From: Campylorhamphus procurvoides
Lineage: Eukaryota > Chordata > Aves > Passeriformes > Dendrocolaptidae
Direction of reading: 5' to 3'
Length of the DNA: 64,000 nucleotides
Assembly (NCBI GenBank): GCA_013396655.1
Contig: WBMV01005970.1
Coordinates: forward strand, 396,733-460,732
Position 1 is the stretch's first letter; every line of letters begins with the position of its first letter. Of this stretch, positions 26,001-38,000 are shown one piece after another. The translations under genes and the position numbers were made by a program. The notes under the pieces were generated by a model. The model saw only the letters and a list, made by a program, of their open reading frames with translations. It had not been told where the DNA came from and ran no database searches.

Positions 26001-29000
26001 GGAAAATATGTGATTTAATTTAGTGCTGATAGTCCTGCTATTTATTATGTTTTTTTCCCATCTCTTCCACTATCCTACACAATTTTATTAGAGAGAAAAA
26101 TGACAAGCTGCGTTATTGCTTTTATTATAAATGCACTTGCTCTCGCATTCAGCTTGTTTTGCTCTTCCCTTACTTGTTGTTCCCCTTCTCTCCTCAGTCT
26201 TGTGCTGGTAATGCCTGTCTCAGCATTCCCAGGATATTGGGGAAAGCATTAATAAGTCTTCAGGAGATCCATCATTCTCCCAACTGTCAGGGAGTCGAGA
26301 GTCCTGCAAGGGGAAATTGCTCCTCACAGGAGGGAGTGGTGGGTTGGGAAGGGCTCCTTGGGATGCTCCTGCACCCTCTGCTCGGAGTGCAGACAAGGGA
26401 CAAGGTGCCTGGGGACACCAGATGTCTGTGGAAGTGTGACTCCCTCAAACTGAGGTCCTGGGGACACCAGATGTCTGTGGAAGTGTGACTCCCTCAAACT
26501 GAGGTCCTGGGGTCCTCTCGCAGGTGCCGCGTCCGGGTCATCGACACCTTCGGGACGGAGCCGGCGTACAACCACGAGGAGTACGCCACGCTGCGCGGCT
26601 ACCGCACCAACTGGGGCTACTGGAACCTCCAGCCCACCCAGTTCATGACCATGTTCCGTGAGTGGGGGGCAGGGGCACGGCAGGGCGGTTTGGGGGTCTC
26701 ACAGGGACCACAGAAGCAGGTCTGACCTGCTCCAGGAGGTGATGCACAGGCAGCGTCGTCCTCCCTGGCTCTGCTTCTGCTTCCTCCTGTCTACAAGGAG
26801 CTCCTGAGTGTTCTTGGCCATCTCTTGGGCTACAGAAAGAGAGACCAGGCTCCTTCCACTGCGATGGGTTGCTGGCTCCAGCAGAGTCAGGGCACAGCCA
26901 GCAGCCTCCAGCTCCCAGCAGGGGGAGAGTGGGGTGGTTTTGATTGCAAAGCCTGGTTTGATTTCAGCTGGGATGCTAAAGGTGAGAGGCAGCTCAGTGA
27001 TCTGGATGTGCCTGTGGCGTGGTCAGGAGATGTGCTTGTCTGAAGAGAGCCCAGTGACCCTCTGGCTGCTGCATGAATCAAGTGTTGCTTTTTCCTGGCT
27101 GCATAAAGGCCCTTTGGCAGACTTAAAAATGCCTCACTTTGTAAAGAGCCACTTGAGCGGCTTCTACAGCCTGGATTTCATGAGCTACTTGGAATGGGGA
27201 TTTGTGCCATTTTTCCTCTAAGCTCCACCAAGGCTCTGGAGCCAAACTGTGCTGTGATGTGGCTGCATCCTCAGCCCTGGGGAGGTCCCAAAAAACATCT
27301 GTCCAGCCACATCTCTTCTCCCCTTGGTGCCCACAGCTCACACCCCTGACAACTCCTTCATGGGCTTCGTGTCAGAGGAGCTCAACCAGACAGAGAAGCA
27401 GCTCATCAAGTCCAACAAAGTGAGCAGCATGGCCGTGGTGTATGGGAAGGAGGCCAGCATCTGGAAGGTGGGTGTCCTGGAGGGACTGGGGGTAAGCCAG
27501 GTGGGCAGGGGTAGTTGTAGGCATGGCTGGGAGGCAGCAGAAGTAGCCTCTGGTCCTTACCCTGAGCTTTTGAGGGGCAGATCTGGGTGTGTTTGTAGAG
27601 GACCATCCTTGTCGCAGTCCTGCAGGAGTGATGTGACACGTCCACTGGCTCTGAGCAAACAGGGAGAGGCTGGTGAGACACCATTCCCTGTGTTTTGCCC
27701 TGGGTGATGCTTCCTCCCAGCAGGCTGCTGAGGTTGAGGATTTCCTATCAATGATTTTATGTAATTAATTACAATGATTGCCATTAATTAATTGCAATGA
27801 TTGCTGCGTTATGATGGGGATTGTTTGTCTCTGCTTTCAAGTACCCTGTGAGAAGGGATTGTGCTCCCTCCATCTGCCTGTGCCTCTAACACCTTGGGGA
27901 GAGGAGTGGGTATGGGGACAGCACCCCCAGTCCCCCCAAAACATCCCCTCTGCATCTCCTACAGGGACTGTGTGTGCCCCCCCTGTCTTTATCCAGAGCT
28001 AGCAAGCTTCTCTTCCTTCCAGGGCTTTAAAAAGGAGTTAATTCTCACAGTCTCTTGCTTTATTTCTCTTTTTCCCCTCTGTGCACCGCCTGGGGCTGCT
28101 CCAGTTGCAGGTACTGTACCTCACCAGCTGCTGCTGGGCTTTACCTCTGCGTGTCTTCTCGGGAGGGAAAAGGTTTTGACGTGGGCTTGGTCCTCTGGAG
28201 CTGCCGGGATTGATGGGGGTTGAGGCAGTGGGGGCTGTGTCTCCTCCCCTTCCCCATCCTTCCTGATTAGCAGCCGCTAATTAGCAGGGCTGCCTGCAGT
28301 GGATCGGGATCTAGCCATGCCATCTCCTCTTTACTGTCTCCCTAAAAGACCCACTGAAACCCACTAAATCTCATTTTAGGAGAACTTTAATATCTTGTCT
28401 GATTTTTCTGCCATTCCCTCTGCCCTTTCCTATCCAGAAGTTTCCTTTGAGCTTAGTTAGGTTAATTCAGGAAGGCACTAAAGAGAATTAAAAGCTCAGA
28501 ATGGACATTTCCCTCCACCCTGGGTGCCACAAGCATTTGCTCCTTTTAGTCAGAATGCACAAACAACATCAGTTTCCACAAAACTGCATATTTGGGGTAA
28601 TTTTTTACTGGCTAAAGGAGCTGAGGCTGCTCCTTGCTGGTGGCTGCCCCTTGAGGCCAGACTGCCTGGGCTTTGCTTCATATCCTGTGCCACCCCATGG
28701 AATAAAATTAGGGGATAGAAGGATTTTGCCTTGCTTTGAGTGATTTTGAATGCTAGAAAGGCAAAGAACATCTCCATCCTCTGGAGCCAGGTGCTTATTT
28801 ACCAGCCTTGGAACAAATGCTGCTTTTCAGAGCTGGATATTTTTGACATTTTGAAACATTTCATTAAGCCTGCCTTTCCTATATTTTTCATTTCCTACCC
28901 CTCTGAACTTCTCGCCTCCAGCTTGCAATAGGAGCTGAAGTTTTAATAAGGTGAGAAAGGCTTGGGTTTAGCCTTGGAGAAGCCCAGGGATAGAAGCTGA

Positions 29001-32000
29001 GGACAGAAATACAGTGTTCAGGGGGGCTTTAAGGCAACATCCCCAGCTCACTCGAATTCCCAATTTATAACTCCTTATTCCCTCCTGGTCTCTGCTCTTT
29101 CGGGGCCTGTTGCAGCACTGGAACAAGCTGAAAATGCAGCATCCAAAGGCTGGTCCTTTTGTGGGTTTTTCAAGCAAGAGAATTCTGCAGTAGAGAAATT
29201 GCTAAAACCAAAGATTGCTTTGGAGAGCAAAAGAAGCAAAGCCTCCAAAAGAAGAAAATTGATGACCCCCTTCATTTTCCAGGTAGTGAAACAGGATTAA
29301 ACCTGAGCAAGAAAATCCTGGGGACTTGTTACTTGGAATAAGAGGCTGTTAGCAAGCTCTGGTCTTTGCAGACTTCCCTCTGAGTCTGCTGAAGCCTTTA
29401 ATTCAGCAGCTCCACATGGAAGTAGCCCTTGGAGGCAGCAGGAAAGGCAGGAGCTCGAGGTGCTGATGTTCAGGGTGATGGATCCTGCAGTCATTTGGGC
29501 TCTCTGCCAGCCTGGGGTGGTCCAGGATGTGTTTCCGAGGAATGAGGAGGTGTGGATTTTGCTGTGGATTTGCCTGAAGCATCGTGGGTGCTCTGGGACA
29601 GCAATTTCAGAGTTAAATCTCCCCCATAACTGCAGAAAGGGGAGGTCGTGCCCATCTTTCCATGCAGTTCTCACCTCTGCCTTCCTCCCCAGGGCAAGGA
29701 GAAGTTCCTGGCCATTCTCAACAAGTACATGGAGATCCATGGCACCGTTTATTACGAGACGCAGCGGCCGCCCGAGGTGCCGGCGTTCGTGAAGAACCAC
29801 GGGCTGCTCCCACAGCACGAGTTCCAGCAGCTGCTGAGGAAGGCCAAGGTGGGAAGGAGTCAGCTGGGGCATCCCAGGTCCCTGTCCCCTGTTACCTCCA
29901 CTCCTCCCAGCCTTGGAGGTGCTCTCAGCTGGGATAATTAGCCAGGAGCCTCTCAGCCGGGATAATTAGCCGGGAACGGAGCAGAGCACATCGTTTCACA
30001 TCAAGATGTGTCTGATGAGTTTCTCCTTGCAGACTGTCCGCAGGCAGAGCACCAAGTCTCCTGATTAATTCATTTATGGCTAAGAGGGGTGGGGTTTTTT
30101 TCTGTCACCACATAGCTGTGACAAAAATAAATAGGGTTCTCAGAGGGAGTGTGTGGGTGCGGGCACATCCCGGTCGCCTTCAGTGGGTGCTGGGGGAAAT
30201 ATTCTTGATTCACCAGCCCAAACAGCTTTGGCAAAGCGATATTGCTCCATACAGACCCAGTGGGATGGTTGTAACCCCCACGGGGGAACTTGCAGCTCCT
30301 CCACACACCTCTGCCATGCACAGGTGAGCTGTGGAGCAGGGGCAGTTTTGAGGACATCTGAGCTATGGGGTGTTGAACCCCCTTGGAGGCTTGGTGTGCA
30401 GGAGCAGAGCAGCAGGGAGGGATGCTGGTGGGTTATTTGGGAGGCATCCCTATGGGATTGGCCACATTCACTCACCAGCATGTTGTTTTCTCCCTTGCAG
30501 CTCTTCATTGGCTTTGGGTTCCCCTACGAGGGTCCTGCCCCACTGGAGGCCATCGCCAATGGCTGCGTCTTCCTGCAGGCGAGGTTCAACCCCCCCCACA
30601 GCTCCCTCAACCACGAGTTCTTCCGCGGGAAGCCGACGTCCAGAGAGGCAAGTGTGGCAGGAGAGGGGATGGGATGGATGGGTGGATGCATGGATGGATG
30701 GGAAGAATGGGATGGATGGATGGATGAGCAGTTGCCAAAGTCAAGTTTGCTTTTTTATTTAGTTAGGTTTTCCTCCAAACACACAAGTGTGGATTCCTAC
30801 ACATGGGATCCCTTCTCCTGTTCTCACATCACCTCCATCTGGAGCACTTGGATGCACGGGGGGTCCTGCTATAGGTTTGGGGTTCACAAGGAAAAGGGGA
30901 TGCAAGAGCCTTCTGCAGACCACAAATCCCAGCTTCTTCCCCACCAGCCCACAGGAATCCACTCCCTGCTCCCAAACTGGGATGATGCTCCCCCATTCAT
31001 CCCTTTGTCCACGCAGAGGACCAGCAGAACCTCCATGCTGTTGCAGAAGGATAAAATCCCTCCCAGGCTTGCCCGTCGCTGGGAATTCAATCTAAGTAGA
31101 GCAGGAACTCTTTAAAACTTAAAGGCTTGAGAAAATTGCCTCTTTTATTATTAATAAAGTGGATAATTCAGTGCAATGCTCAGGGAGCGAGCTGTGGGAC
31201 CAGGCAGCTCAGCCCTGTCACCACCCTACGTGGCAGCCCCATCCTGGGGGTGGGTGGCACTGCACTGTCCTGGCCCCCATGTCTGCCCCACAAACACCCC
31301 GAATCAGCTTCTGGTGTCATCACCCATCCCAGGGGGTGCTGTGGTTGTGCTTTAGCCTGGAGCTGGGATGGCAGCCGGGGGCGAGGGCTGTGAGATGCCT
31401 CAGGGTGTTTGTATGCCGGAGGGGAAGGAGGACATCAATCTGTTGGGAGAGAAATGAGAAAGGACAGCAAGCTGGAGAACAGAACACAGAGCGTGTTCTA
31501 CTCTCCTCCTCCAGCTGCCAGGGGTTCAGGCCCCTCCGTGATGTTTCATGGTGCCCCCAAAATACCTCCTCTGATCAGCAACTTCTCTCTCCCCTTCCCA
31601 GAGGAGATCAGGGCTCTGGCTGCCTCACAGCCTTGTGGGGCTGAACCAAAAGAGGTAGATTCCCAAAAATCACCCGGTGAGAGGTGGGTGGCTGTGGGGT
31701 ACCAGTGTGGGGGCTGCCTGTGGCATCAGGGAGATGCAGCTTCAAGCACTGCTTTCTCCCTGAGCCAGACTGTCCCAGCCTTCAGTGGTGATGGATCTTC
31801 TCTCTGCCTTGTTCCTGGAGCTGGCAAACCTGAGAGACATGGTGCCTTCACACCCCTTTACTGCTTGGTCTGCTTTTGCCATCCAGACCCACAAATGGTT
31901 CAGGTCATGGTTAAATTTTGCCTGTATTATGGAGATATTCAGGTCTGTGGAGGCATTTCAGTGTTGTTAGAATGGGGCATCCCAACCCAATGGGAATTTT

Positions 32001-35000
32001 AGCACAAAACCCCGAGGTCAGGGGGCAGCTGAGTTGAGAAGAAACCTTTCTCCAGCACCTCCCTGTGTGCAGTGGGTTAAAACTCAGTGTGTCTGTGCCT
32101 GAACCTGCTGTTCCTCTGCCATCATAGCCATGAATGGGCCAAATCAGCCCTTCCAGCAGGGATTGCAAAATCCAGCTGGCACTGGTGTGTTTTAGGTGTC
32201 CTCCCAACACCCATATGCTGAAGACTTCATTGGGAAGCCACACGTGTGGACTGTTGACTACAATAACTCTGAAGAGTTTGAAGCTGCTGTCAAAACCATC
32301 ATGAGGACCCAGGTATGGCCGAGGGGAGGTGTTGGGGTGATCTCTGGGTTGGGACAGCAGCAGTTCCTGGTGCCTGGCTCTCCCTTTCAGACATGAAGTG
32401 CTTTTCTTTCCTTGCTTCTCCTTTGGAATTATTTGCACGTGCAAGGAAGAAATCAAGAAGTCCTCTTCTCCTGCAGCCTCAGGGGGACAGGTGCTCCCAC
32501 CTTGCTTTGGTACTGAGTGGAGGAGGTGTTTCCTCAGGGCAGATCTGTGCTTTTTGGGAGATCCTCTGGGCAGAGCTGGAGCCAGGAGAAGCTGAGATGA
32601 GGCAAGTGAGGTTGGGAGCAGGAGACTGAGGTTGCTGGAGACGTGTAGCAGTGTGGTTCAAAGAGAAACCCAGAGAGCCTCTCCCAGCAGGTATCCAGAG
32701 AGCTGCAGCCCCCTGTGCCTGCCATTCCCCCACTTTGCTGTTGATCATTAGCGTTGGGATGGAGCAAATCAAGAGGAAGAACTTGAGGAGTTGCCTCTGT
32801 GAAGAATGAAGGGATGTAGGGAAGGAGGGGGCGTGAGGACCCTCGGGGAAGGCAGCACTCCCACTGCGCCCGCTCTGCAAATGCTCCCTCATGAATATTT
32901 ACCTCCTGCCCTGTGGCAGGAGCCTTTCAAGTTGTCCAAATTATTAAAGTCAATTTTCCCGCAGGGGAGAAAAAATGCTGATAGCCATTTTGCTTGCAAT
33001 TTGCTTCGCCTGGGATGAGCCCTCCCCTCGTGAGGATGATGATGTGCTGTCAAACCAGGACCCTGCATGGAGCTGTGGGGGCTCAGGGTTGCAGTGCTGG
33101 GTGGGATTTTGGGGGGGACAGGGGTGGTGCTGGTCAGAGAGTTGCCATTCTTGGTTTTCCCTGCATTACAGGCTGCAGAGTTGAGTGGCTGTGACAGTCA
33201 GAGGATGTGGCCATGCCATCAGCCCAGATCTCTCACCTTATCACAGGCAATTACTGCAGCTCTTCACCTCGCTCTCATTTTCTCCACGAATTTGCAAAGA
33301 CAGAACAAACCTGACTTAGGAAAACAGTTGTTGTTTTGCACATTCGTTCCCGTATCTCGATTAGAATTAAATTAAAAATAATTACATCCCTGCTGCTGTG
33401 CTGCTGGGCCAGCTGTCAGCGCTTGACCCTCCACCATCTGGGCTGGAGACGGCCCCAAAGTGAAGGCAACGCTGTGGGCGGGCAGCTGGGAGCTGTTTTG
33501 GGAGGGGGAAGGAGGTTTTCGGCCTTTCCAGAAGAGAAGAAAGAGAAGCGTGGTGCTGCTATGCTATTAAAATAATTAAAGAATGATTGGAGAATTAGGG
33601 AGGGGGGAGAAGGGGGCTGTGCTGGCTCCTGAGCAGCTGTGCTGCGCTGCAGTGTCGGCTGGGTGTGCACCAGGTCATTTCGATGCTTAATGATGATGTT
33701 TGGTTGAAAATAGAAGAGCCAGAAAGGATTTTAGGGAAGGATTTGGTGGTGTGAGGGGCACTGGGCAGGAGGAGCTGGTGTGGGGACCCGCTGTATCCAG
33801 CAGCAGGCACTCACTGGAGAGTGATGCTGTGCCCATCCCTGTTTAACCCAGAAACAAGCTCCTGTCTCAGCTCTTTTTTCTCCCTGTTCCCTCTCTTGGA
33901 CCAGAGACCCCCACCTTGAAGTCCCTTCCCCTGAAGCATCCCAGCCACTGGAATTACCATCAGCTGCTGGAAGGCTGAAGCCCTACATTTGCCTCAAGTG
34001 AATAAATCGAGTGGCTGACATCCCCCTTGCACTGTGACACACAGTCACTCTGGAGAGGAGCCATTCCTTCTCTCCAAGAAGTCAATCCTGCAACTCACCT
34101 CTCTGCAGTTTTTAAAAACATTGTATAAATCCTCCCAAAGCAGAGCAGGGAGGGAGTGTGAATAACTTACAGCAACCTCTTTTTTTTTTCCCCCTTTTTA
34201 TCTTTTAAATAGAAAGGTCTGCTTTATTAGAGATGCAGTCAAGGCAATTAAGCCTAAAAATTGACCTACCTTAGAGGTTTAAAAGCCTCATTATGGGCCT
34301 TGGCTCCAGGAATCCCTGGGTATCTTGTCTTTAAAATACTGTTTGTTCCAGCAGGAATTGAAAACAAGGACATTAGCAGGAGGAGCAGCAGAAATCTGGT
34401 GGCTGGGCAGTTCAGTCTTGCTGTTCCCAGCCAGGTACTGGAGTTTGGAGAAATTATTTTTACTGACTCCTTTTTTTTTCGCCCCCTGAAATGGGGTGTT
34501 CTGTTATTGGAATATCTAACAAATTTGTCTGTGTTTCAGAACAACCACCATCAATTTATTTTTTTTTCTGTCAAAACATTTCATTTCAGAATTACTGGAA
34601 TGAAATACTCTGGTTTTGTTTCCCATCTGCCTGCCTTTGTTTGGAAATACCCTGCCAATTTATTGAAAGGAAGGCTCGTATCTGAAATGATGCATTTCCC
34701 TTTGCTTCACCGACTCAGACAGATTGAACCTGAAACACAACATTTTCCCCTTCCTTGATGGGTGGAAACATTGGAAATTGAAAACTGACCCGAAATTGAT
34801 TATATTTAGGGTTTTTTTGTTGCCGCATGACTGAAAAATCACTTATCCCACAGCTGTGGTTTTGCATCTTACAGGCCCAAACCCAGGAAAACATTTTTGG
34901 GGATATGGGATGTTGTGGGATGAGATGCTCTCCCATCAGCTTTTCTTGGTGGGAGCTGTGCTGGATGCTGGGAACCAGAGTGCCAGGGACTGGGAACCAG

Positions 35001-38000
35001 GATGCTGGGAACCACTTTGGGAGCTGATTTCATGAGCCTGCCAGTAATTCTGATATAGCCAAACTGACAACAAGCTTGTCCTGGTTTGGTTCTGGGCTGG
35101 ACTTGCTGCTGCTCAGCAATATTTTAGTGTTGCCTGTGGCTCTGCAGGCAGGTCACTGCTGTACAGCACCCCAATTTATGCTGCTGACACCCAAGGCTGC
35201 AGCTGGGGGTGGGATCCAGCCCTGCCCCAGCTCCTGCTGGGCTCTCAGAGCATCCCGTGGTGTGCTTGGAGCCCCTGGCTCTGCTGGCAGGGCTGGCTGC
35301 TGTGTCTGTGCAAACAGAGCAGTGGGGTGCAGCTGGAATCCTTCACCAACCTAGTTTTGCCTGAAAGAAACTTCCTTCTGGAGAGAGCGAGCTGAATCAC
35401 GGCTTGGGCGTGGCTTGGGTTTGCAATGTGGGTTTTTTTCCCCGCAGTAAAGCCCCTTTGCTCCCCTCTCTTGTCCTCTCAGAGGAGGCACCCACTCAGG
35501 GTCACCCTGCAACTGCTGGGGAAGGCTTTTGGCAAGCTGTGCCTCTGCCCTTCATCCCACTTGGAGCAGTTCTGGGTTTCCCTGGTGGTTTGCATCTCTG
35601 ACCTATTTATGAGGAAAATTGAAAATGTGGAAGTATCAAACCACTCTACCCCAGAGATCCAATCTCAGTGCGGTGATGTGGTGCAGAGAGACAAGTTGTG
35701 TCTCCCTGGGAAAGGTGATGCCAGGGGGTGGTCCCAGTGCTGGGTTATGGCTGGGATCCAGGGGTTACAGGCTGGACAAGGAGAGAGGTTTGCAAGCACC
35801 ACCATTTTCTGGGCCTTCAGCTTTTTCCATTGTCAAAAGTAGTCCTGGCACAAGCAATTTAATAGACCCAATATTCTGGTGTAGTGAAGGGAGAAGGCAT
35901 CATTATATTAAAGTCAAACATACAGGACTATAATGGAAAATTATACATTTCAGACTATGCCTGAAAGAGCGGCGCATTAAACATCACAGCGAAAATAGCT
36001 GGTTAAAATGTTCCAGCCTGCTGTTACGTGCCAGCAGAGAATTGCATTATTTTTCTACTTATTTGTCTGATGACGTTTGGATTTTTTTTTTCCCCTTTTC
36101 CTTTTGAGTGAGAGAGACTTGCTGCTCTCTTCCTGCTGGAGGCTGTAAAACCAGGGCTCTCCTGATGGTAGCCCCATGGGACACCAGTAACATACTGGTT
36201 GGCTGATGGAGAGTGCTGGGGCTGGAGAGCTCTGCCTGTGGTTCCTCACCTGGGGGAAAGGGTGGCAAAGTCCATCTTCCCCAAACCCTCCACTTTCTCC
36301 CGTGGCATCCCATGCATCATTCTGCCAGGCAGTGGCATGCAGTGGTGCCCCCCTCAGAACCCTCCTCTTCCTCCCTCCCAGAGCTCTGGGCACATCCTGA
36401 GCTCCCAACACAGGGAATGCCATTAGGGATGTGGCCATGAAGGGGAGGCCAAGCCTGTCAGGTTTTAATTAAAACAATTATCTTCTCAAAATTGGCATTT
36501 TCTATGAGTCCTGGGTGCATGAGCTGAATCCTAACGAGACTGGGAGAGGGGAGCAGGGGAGAGTGAGAGACTTTGGGGAACCCCTTGAGGGTGAGAGAGG
36601 CTGGAGGAGCAGAGCCTGCAGTGTCTCCCCCAAAGTGGTTCCAGGCAGCATCCAGCCCCCAGCCTGGCTTTGTGCAACCCAGATGGGCAGTTTTGCATTT
36701 TTCCTTTTCGAGGACTCTGCCCCAGTTAACTGAGAGCCCATCAGGAATTCAGAGGCAGGATCGGTGCCTGTCACTGTGTCAGCCCTGATTAGTGTGCACA
36801 TCTGTAATTAGAGCGAGCAGCTGTGATTTCCAGCCTGGCTGAGATCTCAGGTGGGATATTTATGGCAGGGAGATGCTTAGAGGGTTCTTAGCAGCCTGAG
36901 CCTTTGAGCTTGGGTTTGACGGGTACTTCAAAAGGAAATAACTATTCTGGAGGTGCAGAGCTCAGAAAATAGAAGCAGCAGTGTTTTCTGGATTAATTAT
37001 CTTCGGGATGGTTTTGCTTATAATCCTTTTGCATGAGATACATAGAGGAAAGGGGATCACAGGACCAGCTCCTTCCATGCACCGGCATCCTGTGGCTTAT
37101 GTAGCATCTCTCTGGAAAAATAAGGGAGTGTGGAAAAATACATCTTCCTAGGGCAGAAAGTTCCTTAAAAATTAATTTGTTCCAGCGGGAAGTGGGCATC
37201 AGTGACACAGCCCTTGTGGGAATGCTCTTCCCATGAGGAAAATCATTCTGGACTTCAGGGCAATGGCCATGCACACCCCTCACCCCACTGCTGAGGGCAG
37301 CAAGCACTGCTGCCTGTTCTGCCTGCTCCTGCCTGTCCTGCCTGCTCCCCCTGGAGCCTGTGCCCCCACAGTGCCAGGGACATGCTCGTTTGGGGGATAC
37401 TGCTGTGCCACAGGGCAGAGGAGGAGGTTTGCCATGCCAGGATCCAAGGGTGACTCTCAGGCCAGAGAAAAGTTGGGATGTGAGTGCAGGCAGAGTCTCC
37501 TGAAGATTGTCAGCGTTTCATAACCCACACTAAAAATACTCTGTGGTTTAGGTGCTGGTGACTCTGTAAATAGCATTTATCAACGTGGAGATGCAGTGAC
37601 AGCACCAACATCCACGTGGGCATCCGTGTTTCCTCCATCCCAGCGTGCAGCTGGCTGCTGCCTCCCTGCCCCATCCCAGCCTGTGCCACAAGAGACTGGC
37701 AGAGGTAGCAGCTTCCACCCCACCACAGCCACCTGTGCTGGGCAGCAAACCCTCAGCAACGTGGCAGTGGGAAAAGAGAGATGTTTTTGTCTGTGTTGCT
37801 CACAGCCAGTCCCAGCCCAGGGCTTTTCCCTGGCTAGTTTTGTCCTGTGTTGCTCACAGCCACCGAAGCCTGGACTTTCCTCTCTGAGCAGGCAGAGCCA
37901 TGCTGAGGTCAGAGGAGCAGAGGATGCTGGACCAGACCTGGGGCACCACCAGGATGCTCTTGCTCTGGATTAGCTTGGCATCTGTACCAGTCTTACCTCT

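Larger units (their letters stand above)
30648..32195 (+). other. MGAT5B GC-AG intron, 1.55 kb
   Basis: The intron begins gcaagt and ends tgtgttttag. It starts with a (ATGG)n-type microsatellite at 30666-30728. The reading frame of the preceding exon stays open into this intron until a stop at 31113-31115. No other exon is recognised. Confidence 0.85.

Noticed and set aside
30652..30653. GT donor four bases after the GC donor
   Set aside because: Its use would add four bases and shift the frame into the next exon, which is conserved in phase 0.
30153..31115. Plus-strand open frame of 320 codons
   Set aside because: It contains the real MGAT5B exon 30501-30647 in frame, but the rest is intron read-through, including a microsatellite. 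The clear splice sites on both sides argue against a single exon.
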